From Heliocidaris tuberculata (Eukaryota > Echinodermata > Echinoidea > Camarodonta > Echinometridae), in the NCBI GenBank assembly GCA_025618425.1, contig CM046835.1, positions 20,586,076 through 20,650,075 of the forward strand: DNA of 64,000 bases, read 5' to 3'. Below, piece after piece: positions 47,441 through 58,400 of the stretch. Position numbers and translations under genes: made by a program. Each line of letters opens with the position of its first letter. Positions within the stretch are counted from its first letter, which is position 1. Below the pieces are notes generated by a model that did not search any database, was not told the origin of the DNA, and saw only the letters and a program-made list of their open reading frames with translations.

Positions 47441-50273
47441 TTTTTTTTAGATATATATTTAACCTTCCACAGGGCTCCTTTATCATTTATAAACATTCAT
47501 TTCACAAAAAATTCGATACATGCACTATTCCATGACATTGTCAAATAATTATTCAAACATTAGAACATAACGAAATAATCTCGGTCACATTGTGACATAA
47601 GATAGAACATAGAAAATATAATTTGTATTATGCATATGTAGTAATCAAACAAACAAAATTTAAACAAAAACATTCAGAAACATTTGGTAGAAAGAAACCA
47701 TTTTTTCATAAAATTCTTTTCTTTAAGACTTGTTTTTGCTATATAACTTTCCATATCATAATAAGATTTAACAGCTAACATAACTTTTTCAAACAGTGGT
47801 ATTTGGTTTTTGCATTTAGATGAATAAATTTCTTTTCTTACAATAATTAAAATACAATTAAAAGCGTTGTTATGACATCCATTAAATCCGAACAATTTAT
47901 TCTGATTTGTGAGTTTTACCTTCATATTAGTCTTACGAAACAACCATTCCTCAAGTTTTGACCATATTACATTTGAATGTGGACAGTAACAAAAAATATG
48001 AGTAATTGTCTCTTCACTGCTGTTACAAAATGTACATTTCTTATCAGTAACTAATTGGAATTTTAACAATGAATCCTTCATGTAAAGTATTCTGTTTAAA
48101 ATCTTAAACTGAAACCACCTCATATTTATATCAATAGTTGATTGAAAGGGAGTCAAACAATATGAATACCATGCTTTATCTTCGTTTCCATTTTGTAAGG
48201 CTGTTACATTCTTTCACATTATGTTTTAAAAACGACTGGTAAATATGTGAACACCCTTCTTTCATTTTCAATATAAGAAGTAATGCTTCAGGTATAATAC
48301 ATATAGGTTCCATCAATTTTGGTATAACACTCTTTTTAAAACCAGACCGAATAGCACTGCACAACCCATAGTATTGAAGGAAATTTACTTGTATATTGAA
48401 TTTATGTTGAAGTTCAAAATACGATAGAAATGTACCATCTGTTTTCAAAATATCATTGATAAAACGTATTCCTTTCACACTCCAAGATTCAAAATATATT
48501 GAATTATTATTCACTTTTATCCTGTGATTATTCCAGAGAGATTGACATGCAATAGTATCTACAGTGAGTTCAACCAAATCTGAAAAGGCGAAAAGCACCT
48601 CTTTCCAAAATGGATTAAGCGTGACAGTGGCTAATTGTTTGTAATGTTCGGACCCCCTGTATAATTGGGGAGAATATGATGGAGGAAAAAACGAGAGAAA
48701 CATATGATAAGTAAAGTTGTCATCAGATGAGTCATTAATAAATCTTCTGACCCATGATATCTTAAGAGATTTCATATGTATAAAAATATCCGTCATTTTA
48801 ACTCCACCATCCTTATATAACTGACACATTTGTTTTCTTCTTATTTTGTCAGGTTTATTACCCCATATAAACGAGTAAAAACATCGATTTACCTCTTTAA
48901 TAATTTGTGGATTTGGTTCTGGAAATGATAGAAACAAGTAGTTTAATTTGGGTATAAATAACGATTTAATTATGGTTACTCGTCCTAAGGGAGTCAATGA
49001 TCTTTTCAACCATTGAGGTCATTTGATTTTTAATTTCTTTTATCTTTTCACAATAATTATGTTCAACCATCTGTGATAAATGTACTGAAAAGTCTATACC
49101 TAGGTACCTAAAATAACCTTCAGATATCCAGTTCAATTTGTATTCAGGTAAAATTTCTGTTTTAAGAGACCTGTTCTTCCCTATCCATATAACGTGCGTT
49201 TTTGTTATGTTGATTTTAAGGTTGGACATATTTTTAAATTCATTAAGTATTTCGAGGGCACACTGTAAATCTTGCCTGGTACCATTGAGTGTCAAAAGGG
49301 TATCATCTGCATATTGCAACAGTTTGAGTGTTTTCCATTCATATGCAATCCAACTAAAGAATTTGAGTGACGCATTAGGATACCAAGTATTTCACTCAAT
49401 AACAAAAACAGGTAAGGAGACAAAGGATCTCCCTGGCGACACCCTCGTCCTATTAAAAATCTATCTGTACAATGTCCGTTAACTAAGACACACGAGGAAG
49501 CGTTTTCATAAAACAATTTAATCCATTTCTGTAAAGATGGGCCAAATTGAAAGAAATCCAAAACTTTATGGAGGAATTTGTGCGACACAGAGTCGAATGC
49601 CTTTTCGAAGTCAATAACCAGTAGCATGCCTGCTATATCATTTATTTCAGTGTAAAGCAATGTGTCATATAATAAACGTATATTTTCCCCTATGAAACGA
49701 CCCTTTATAAATCCCTTTTGATTTTCATGTATCAAGTAAGACAAAACACCTTTTAGTCTATTAGCTATACAACCGGATGCCAGTTTATAAATAACGTTTA
49801 GCAAGGAAATAGGGCGCCAGTTTTTAAGAAAATCTCTAGACTTGTTCCCTTTCGGAATCAAAGTTATAATCCCCAATTTTTGCGATTGTGATAAATGTCC
49901 TGTAAAATAAGCATGGTTCAAAGAATTTACTATAAAATGTTTTAAATCTTCTCAAAAGAAACGATAGAATTCTGCCGTAAAGCCATCTTGCCCCGGGGAT
50001 TTATTGTTTTTCATATGTTTTAACATGGCATATACTTCATCGATACTTAATGGACCTTCAAGCAATAAAGACATTTTTGATGACAATTTGGGAATGTCAG
50101 AATAATTCAATAAAATTTCTAAATTTGTTTCTTCTACTTCTTTTTCTGCATAAAGGTTCGAATAAAAATTAAACACCTCTTTAAGTAATGCATTTTGTTC
50201 ACTAATGGTATTACCATTTTCAGTAGATAATTCACGTATTTCTTTATTAACTTTGTTTTGTTTTTCCAAATTC
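47441..50273 (-). mobile_element. 5'-truncated L1/Tx1-like LINE with poly(A) tail and 13-bp target duplication
   Basis: AAAACCTAGACAT occurs at 47428-47440 and 50274-50286, directly flanking the element. At its 3' end (minus strand) a run of nine or more A sits next to the duplication, as expected for target-primed reverse transcription. The RT and C-terminal region are present; the endonuclease is missing through 5' truncation. Confidence 0.92.
47674..50273 (-). pseudogene. L1-like ORF2p (RT and zinc knuckle), frameshifted
   Basis: Pieces in order: KNNKSPGQDGFTAEFYRFF, a break near 49950, LIPKGNKSRDFLKNWRPISLL, GFIKGR, LVIDFEKAFDSVSHKFL, RQGDPLSPYLFLLLSEIL, a frame change near 49310, the YADD box, KINITKTHVIWIGK, a frame change near 48990, the C-terminal segment, a further break near 48170, and a C-x2-C-x8-H-x3-C knuckle (CTFC ... 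HIFC). It ends at 47674. The breaks rule out activity. Confidence 0.87.
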
Positions 50274-50367
50274 AAAACCTAGACATGTTTCAGAGTATCT
50301 AAAAGAGATTTAAGTGTATTATTTTATTTTACTTTAAGTTTTGAAGTGCAACACATTGCTATGTATA

Positions 50368-50373
50368 TTTATT
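50368..50373 (-). other. Candidate poly(A) signal for the LRR gene
   Basis: AATAAA on the minus strand lies about 150 bases past the stop codon of the LRR gene and before the target duplication of the L1-like LINE at 50274. Confidence 0.45.
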
Positions 50374-50522
50374 TTTTAAAAATGATTCAAACAGATTTAC
50401 AAGAACAATTACAATTTAAAATGCACTCTAAATATGTAATCTAGAAATGTGCCTCTGTCTTGGTCAAAACTAGTTTTTATCTTCTTTTTTTTTCCTGTTA
50501 CTGCCCCCCCCCCCCCTCTTAG

Positions 50523-52469
50523 TTATTTCTCCACTGGCGAAACACATTTGCTTCCAGGAGTAACTCTCTTGCGTAAATGTTGGCCAGTCTTATTATTTAA
50601 TGGTGTGTGTAATGGTACAACTTCTTGGCTGCATTGTTGATTACTGCCCTCCTCCTCAATTATTTCCCTCTCTGGAGTCATATCCGTACCTCTAAGATAT
50701 CTCTTGGGTAGTTGTGAACTAGTCTTGGAGATTAATGGTGAGAGTTCATCCACTTCTCCTTCGTTCTCCGATGTACTAACATTTGTGTCCTTCTTCTCAA
50801 AATGAACTTTTTCGAAGCATATTTCATTACTGCCCTCCTCCTGGTTTGTTTCCCTCTCTGGAGACATATCCATACCTCCAAGAGATATCTCGGGTAATTG
50901 TGAACCAGTCTTGGAGATCACTGGTGAGAGTTCATCCACTTCTTCTTTCTTCATCGATGAACAAGCATCTGTTTCATTCACCCCAAAATGCAGTTGTTTG
51001 CGGCATTTTCGATTACTGCCCTCCAGCCCCTCCTCCTCGATTTTTTCCCTCTTCAGACTCATATCCATACCTTTAGGAGATCTCTTTGGTATTTGTGAAC
51101 CAGTCTTGAAAATCAATGGTGAGTGTTCAGCCACTTCTTCTTTGTTCATCGATGAACTAGCTTCTGTTTCGTCTATCTCAGGTAAAACTTCTTGGGTGAA
51201 TTTTTGATTACCGTCCTTCTCCTTGATTATTTCATCCACCGGAGAAACACATTTGCCTCCAGGGCTTCTCTTGCGTAAAGTTTTGTTAGTCTTATTAATC
51301 AATGGTGTGTGTTCAGTTAATTCTTTTTCTTCGTCTTCTTCTCCTTCATCATCTTTCTCTTCTCCCTCAAGAGAAGTAGCTTTCATTTCGTTTAACTTAC
51401 TAACTACTGTTGCATTTTTCTCACCATGCTCACTGACATTGGAATCGCCTGTCTCTGAGATTGCTAGTTCGTTTCTTGCAAAGTCTTCAATTGTTTTTCG
51501 ATTACAAGAACGCCTCTTTAGTAACACTACTCTCAAGATTACTACAGAGATTATAACAAATGATATGACAAACATTACAACAACTACAACAATGACGACT
51601 TTCATTTGACCATCTGCTTGATTAGTTTCAGATGTTTCGGTGACATTTTGATATCTCAAGTCAGGAGGGCTTGCATTATCAGTATGATTGTAGACACCGA
51701 ACTTCATCATTGCACCGTTCACCATGGATGTTTCCTTCCTTTTAGCTGTCATGCCCTCGCAAAGAGAGACGTTCAAAGAAACTATTGGGTGATTTGCTAG
51801 CTCCCTCGGAAAAGAACATACCGGACTATCAACTTTGATATCTTCATCGTCGCTTAAGAGTTGTTGATACCACTGACGTAACGGCTCTACGCTACAGTTA
51901 CAATACCATGTATTGCCTTCAAGGAATATAATGTCAACATTGTTCAAGATTTCCAAGGACACATTTCCGAGTTGACGTAGACTATTCCAACGCAGGTCTA
52001 GGCGGATGTTCGGAAGACTGAGAACGTTACCAATATTGAGCAATCTGTTTCCAGAAAGATCAATAGTCTTCAGATGATTCAGATGCATAAAGAGATCGAT
52101 TTTAAGGAATAAGAGGGAATTGTTGGACAGGTCTAGGTAAACTAATGATGATAAGTCTTTGAAGATATCACCTGGTAGATCAACGAGTTCGTTCATGCCG
52201 AGAAAGAGACGTTCAAGGTTATGTAAATCTTGGAAGACACCTGAAGTCAGCCGAGTTAGGTTGTTCCTGTACAGGTCAATAACCTCAAGCTTCGGTACGA
52301 GTTGAAATGTTCCTTCTTCTATATTGGTTAGAGAATTCCTGCTTAAGTAGATATTCCTCAGCCGATTTTCCGTTCCATTAAGCGCATTTCTATCGAATAT
52401 TCGTAGATTGTTGTAGAGAAGCTTGATGGATTTAAGTTGGGGGGCCCCGATGAATGTGTTAGCTGCAAT
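50523..52469 (-). CDS. LRR receptor exon 2: LRRs, LRRCT, TM helix and repeat tail
   Basis: It starts after acceptor CTCCAG with IAANTFIGAPQLK, which completes the LRR begun in exon 1. It encodes residues 121-768 and the stop. The transmembrane helix is at 51519-51599. The cytoplasmic repeat region, residues 506-768, runs from 51314 to the stop. The frame is clean for 649 codons, which argues for an active gene. The open frame extends 5' of the acceptor, but that part has intron-like composition and is not counted. Confidence 0.9.
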   Translation of the reverse strand: MAANTFIGAPQLKSIKLLYNNLRIFDRNALNGTENRLRNIYLSRNSLTNIEEGTFQLVPKLEVIDLYRNNLTRLTSGVFQDLHNLERLFLGMNELVDLPGDIFKDLSSLVYLDLSNNSLLFLKIDLFMHLNHLKTIDLSGNRLLNIGNVLSLPNIRLDLRWNSLRQLGNVSLEILNNVDIIFLEGNTWYCNCSVEPLRQWYQQLLSDDEDIKVDSPVCSFPRELANHPIVSLNVSLCEGMTAKRKETSMVNGAMMKFGVYNHTDNASPPDLRYQNVTETSETNQADGQMKVVIVVVVVMFVISFVIISVVILRVVLLKRRSCNRKTIEDFARNELAISETGDSNVSEHGEKNATVVSKLNEMKATSLEGEEKDDEGEEDEEKELTEHTPLINKTNKTLRKRSPGGKCVSPVDEIIKEKDGNQKFTQEVLPEIDETEASSSMNKEEVAEHSPLIFKTGSQIPKRSPKGMDMSLKREKIEEEGLEGSNRKCRKQLHFGVNETDACSSMKKEEVDELSPVISKTGSQLPEISLGGMDMSPERETNQEEGSNEICFEKVHFEKKDTNVSTSENEGEVDELSPLISKTSSQLPKRYLRGTDMTPEREIIEEEGSNQQCSQEVVPLHTPLNNKTGQHLRKRVTPGSKCVSPVEK

Positions 52470-55400
52470 CTGGAGAGTTAAACAAAAAATGTATATTTGG
52501 GCTGCAAAAATAAAATATTTTGATGTACAATATGTTAAAAATAGTTTGAAGTCAATTACTTTGTTGAATAGGAAATGAAAAAAAAAAGAGCTAATCATGA
52601 ATATCAAGGTTTTAAAGATGCCCAGTTTCTGTCAACTATTATGCAGCCCATTTGAATATACTCATGGAGGACTATATCAATAAAGACTATTGTAATTTGC
52701 TAGCAGTGGGAAATCATCAGCAGGTACATGATATCACTGTTTCATATACATTGGCTTTAAGAATCTTTGGTTAAAATGAAGATCCCGTCCTAACACTGAA
52801 GATTCCTAAATCAATTATGTTATTTGATAACGGCTGATTTCGATGAACAGTATACACTTTACTGCGCCTTCTTCCCTGTAATTTTGCAATTTCTTGATTA
52901 TGCTGATACTTCTTTATACAGTTTGTAAATTGTACTATTTGAACATAATGTTGTCAAAATCAATGGAAGAAAATAAATGTTAAATTTGAATTGAATGAAA
53001 TCAAAATGTACATCTATTTTTAAAAAGTCTAATCGTCTTGGTCACCATGCAGCCTCATACGGGAAATTGATACATGCATGTATTCTAATCTATATTCCCT
53101 ACTTGTCTTTCTCACTCTCTCTCTCTCACACTTTCCTTTTATCTTTCTTTCTCTTCCTCTCTTTATCTCCTTGCCTCTCTCTCTCTTCTATGCTCATATA
53201 TCCTAAATTCCTAATATAATATTATATATATATATATATATAATTTTATATAAGTTTCTGGACATGTAATATATAAGCTTTGCTTTTAAATATGTCCAAC
53301 TGTTTTCAACATCACTTACAGGGGCGGCGCCAGGGTATTTAAATAGGGGGGGGGGCAAAATGACGCGTATAGCAACGTCGCACGTCGAGGGTCTTGAAGT
53401 AACAAATAGGACTATAACAGTTATGTCATAATTGCATGGCCTAGCCTTCTTTCTCCATTACCCCTTCTCTTTCTCCTTTTTTCCTCCTTCTTCCTCTTTT
53501 TTTTTTTTTTTTTTTTTTTTTGCTCGCTTGAAAAATGATAGGGGGCGGCCGCCTCCTGCCCCCTGTAGCGCCGCCCCTGATCACTTAATAGGTCAATATC
53601 TGTGCATATTTTTTACTTGATATTTTATTATGTGCCCATATCTATGGAAAACATGATTGTTATATATTGTTGTTATTGTATTCATTTTATGTTATGCACT
53701 ACAGTATTATGTTAATATGATTGAAAACAGTCAATAAAATCTGAAATCTGAAATCTAATACATTTTGTTACCTAGTGTTATATTGCTACATATAAACAAA
53801 ACAAAAAAAAGTAACTCCCCACCCTAATCAAATTGGCGTAACTTCCTAACGAGAAGGTCGTGAGCAAAATAACGTGGCAAGAGTATTCTTACACTTATTG
53901 ACTAACTTCCCTGTAAAAATGAGATTGATCCACTGAGTCATGCATGAGTGGGCAAACATTAAAGGCAAAAATGTTACTTTTAAAAAGTCACAAGGGTCAT
54001 TTTTTATGCTGTATTATCAGTACATTTTAGCATTTCTTGCGCGATCTTTGAAGTGTGCTCACTCAACCATGCCACGATGACAACCTCTTATGTTCACACA
54101 ACATGTGATGATACATGTACATTTTGGTAAACATATCTGGAGTTACTTTTTTCAATAAGCTGAATGGATTTTGCAATTTCAAATTCAGGAGGGTTGATCA
54201 TTTTTTTTTTAAATTGTGCTCACCCAACCATAATAATGAGAAAATGTCGGGATAGGTGTGAAGGGGTCAAGCGATGGATGATAAACAACAACAACACATA
54301 ACTATGCACCAGAAACCGAATTCGCTAAAATCTCGTTTCACAGAATCCCCAAAATGACCCTTGTGACTTTGATGTTTGCTCACTCATGCATGACTCAATG
54401 GATCAATCTCATTTTCACAGAAAAGTTAGTCAATAAGTGTAGGGGGGGGGGGGGTATGATTTCATGCATTCGGGCCTCCGTGTCTAGCAGTGGCGTATCC
54501 AGGGATTGTGGCACCAGGGGCAAACGATAAAATTTCGCCCCCCCCCCTCCACACACACACCTAAAGTTATCAGCTCAAGAGTACAAACCATATATGTCCC
54601 GCTTTAAATTAAGTAATTACAGGACTACGTAAATGAATGATTTCTTATGCACTTAACCGTAGTTGGTAGTCAAAGTTTAATGAAAAACAGGCGAGGGAGC
54701 AAAGCGAACAAGCGGTAGAAATTTTCACCCCTCAAGAGAGCACAGCAACCGAGCGATGGAGTTTCTTTCAAATATTTAACACTAAAAAACGATATATTTT
54801 AATAAATTCTTCCTCTTTTCGGAGCGCAGAATTAACAACCCCCCCCAAAAAAAACAACAAACAAACAAAAACAAAAACGCAACTCATTCGAGAAATTTAG
54901 CAAGATCAACGAAAATTGAGATTTTTGCTCCAACTTTGAAAAATGCTACCTTAGGAACTTTATTGTATATTGGGGCACATACTTAAAAAGACCCTAATGA
55001 AAATTATATGCTGAGTTATGCTCTCGAGCAAAGAAAAGGAAATTAGAAAATTTCGAAATTTTGAACCCTTAAAAAACTCGATACACTGATACATGTATAT
55101 AATGAACTAAATTATATATTGGAGGCGCGAAATTACGAAATTACGAGATCCTGAAGAAAAGTATGCAAGGGAGAAAAGCTATAGAGCTTTAGCAAATTTA
55201 GCATTTTGAACATCTTGTGGTGAAACACTATGAATAACGAATTTTGAATAACGAACTTACGTCGATATTTTTAACCTTTTAAACCTTATATATGATTGAC
55301 GAGATAAACGTCCAAACTTTATCACTATTGTTAATGTTGTTCTTATAATTATTACTACCTCTATTATTGCTTTTATAACTAGCATAGTATACCATAATTG

Positions 55401-58400
55401 CTATACTTTCGCTCTCATCAAAACCTGGGGAATGATTGTACACGCCACCCCCACCAAAAATTATTGAGGATGTATCCCCCCCTATCTATGCTCCTGCTTC
55501 CCCCGCTCGGTCGCTAAGCATACCCCTGTCATGTTAAGATATCGCCGCCCTCGTAAAGAGCTATAGTAATTTTAGAAATCCAATCCTGCATCCTCATTCA
55601 ACAGAATCATGGATGGATTCGATCAAGTGCCATAATAACGTGAAGTAATTAACAGTTATACCGAGCAAGGTTCATCAAAGATTTTTGTTTAAATATAAAA
55701 TGCAACTACTACCTACATGTACCGGTACATGCACTGAAAAAAAAAATAAGAAGAAGTATGAATGCACCAATGAGCAGTTATTTAACGAGCAAAGTTCAGC
55801 AACGACTTTGGCACAAAGCCACGCCGAAATTCTATAAAAACAAATCGTGTTCATGGGTTGGTAGAGTAGACGTTATTACAGCGGAATCAGAGGGGTACGG
55901 ACACAATTTCGCTACGGGAGCTGACGTCTTGTGCCATAATCAGCTTGCTCGCAAAACAGACAGTTTATATACCCCCTTCCACAGAACTTTCTGCTCATCG
56001 GTCACTCGTCGGAAGCAAATTTCTTTATCTTCCGGTCACCCACTGAAGTGTATCATATCACAGTTCGATGAATCCGATTTGTGTTGGTTGACTATCATAG
56101 TCTGGGAGCCTGTCCCGAAATAGTCACCCCATTTTACATATGAGATTTGACCCCTTAAAACTAATTAGACTATTCATGTCATTCACAAAAAGCTTGTCAT
56201 GCAACTCGAACGAAGCCGCCGGGTTTGGCCCCCAGAGCCCCCCAAAGGGGGCCCCCAAAGTCGGGTCGATTTAAACCCATCTAACATATGCGCCAAACTT
56301 TGTCAGATTGAAGATGTATGACTATACATTACCAAAACCCCAAAACTGACAAAATCTTTCCGTCGGGATGGGTTGTCAGACCGCCCCTAAAAATTGGGAC
56401 AAATTTTCCTCCCTCAAGGCCCATGGACCAAATTATGGAGAAGGAAGAGGTATGGGTGTACATTACAAAAATATAAAAACTTAAAAAAATTTCCATTGGG
56501 AAGGGGATGTAACACACCCCTGAAAAAACCCCCACTAAAGTGCCCCCTAAACCCAGCTTTGCTGCCCAAAATGCTCTGGATATAGAAAAAAAATGGGGGG
56601 GGGGGGCATTACAACCTTAATCACTTCAAAGTGTCTCATTCAGTTCATGTCAAATTTACATAGTACAATTTTGAGTATTCTAACTTTCTTGGGGTGAAAT
56701 TTTAGTGTCAAAATGATCATTTCAATAATAATTTATTAAATTTTGAAAATTGTATTGCTTTCTCAAAAGGAGTCAAATGATATTGTCAGGATTATGTAAA
56801 CACATCCGTGGTCCATCTGCACCTGTTTGACAAGACATAACGGAGAAGCTTGTTAAGTATCTGGGCTATGTGGCTGCCATGCTGAAATCTACCATTCATG
56901 TGTTAATTGCACAAATACCATATTATTGTATATTATATTACTGATTTAGACAGCATTACATATATCTCGACAACGTACTACTACCTAGAGTTGAAAACAA
57001 AATTTCTAGGTGTACACATTGATAGTTCTATGTCCTGGAAAAAAACATTCTTGAAACAGAAAGCAAAGTCTCTAAAAACATTGGCATCATTTCTATACTG
57101 CGACACATTTTACCAAACAACATCCTCCGTACTTAACAATTCTCTTATCCTACCATATCTATCATATTGCAACCTAGCCTGGGGAACTCTACAACCTCAA
57201 GTTACACAAATTAACCACTCTACAAAAGAAAATAATTCGTATAACTACAGGTAATGCTCCCCGTTGTCACGTCGAGTATTTTTTCAACCAATTCAACATA
57301 CTAAAATTTACCGATATAAATAAACATCAACAAAACATATTTATGCACAGATGTTCAATTTATTTCCTGACGAATTTTATAACCTCTTTCAATTAAATTC
57401 TACTATTCATGAATACGAAACCAGACACGCAAATCACATCCATCTATCCAAGCACAGAACCTTCTTATTGCCAAATAACATCTGGTACTCGGGACCTAAG
57501 CTTTGGAACGTTATCCCAGACACACTAAAATACTCCGCATCTCTTGCCAGCTTCTCAAGAAAGATGAAAAAACATTTCACTTCATCTTACAAATAATATG
57601 GTTTAAGACACTTCCCACTCTATTCTCTCCCTTTCTTCGTGAATATTTCTCTTTTCCGTACTCATTTTATGTTGCACCTCCATTCTCCTCCTTTCCCCTT
57701 TTTTCTCCTCTTTCCCCCTCTTTTTTTCTTTCTCCTTCTTTCTTTTTTCCCTCCATTCAAGCTCAGCGGTCTAGGAATGTTATCTTTTTTTCTGATTTTT
57801 TGTATGTAGGTTTTTTCCCCTTTTATATATTTATTATGTACTATTATGTATTATGTACTAAGGGCACCCTCGCCCCAAGCTTTTGCTTTTAGAGGTGTGT
57901 CCTGCAACTATGTATATACCACATGAATGTATATTTTGCCATAATTTTGTTGAAAATACATGTTTGTTCATTTATTACTCTATACATTTATACTGAAAAG
58001 TTGGAAATAAATGTCACTAAATTGAATTAGAATTGAATTGAGTGCTATATGCATGGTTCTGCGTATAGATTGTACGAATATATACACTACAGTGCGCCCC
58101 CCCCCCCCCCCCGAAGTAAACAGTTGGAAAAAAGTCTCCCCAAATAAATTATTTCTGAATATTTTCAATATATTTCAATTCTTGTAGATAGGTGAGGGTC
58201 CCTCCTATACCATAACACAAAAAAGATCTGACTAGTTATTACGCCTGAGTGATCTCAAACCATTTCTGTGAAAGGATGCAAAATTGAGACTTGACAAGAA
58301 TTGGTATTTGTTCTGGATGGTATCAACAAAGTTGAGAACCTTTTGAAATCGACAGTTGGAAAAAGTCTCCGCAATTAAATATTTCAAAATATTTTCAGGA

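Noticed and set aside
55758..56123. 121-codon plus-strand frame
   Set aside because: Its ends overlap dispersed repeats (parts recur near 60700 and at 6447), so it is more likely repeat sequence than a gene.
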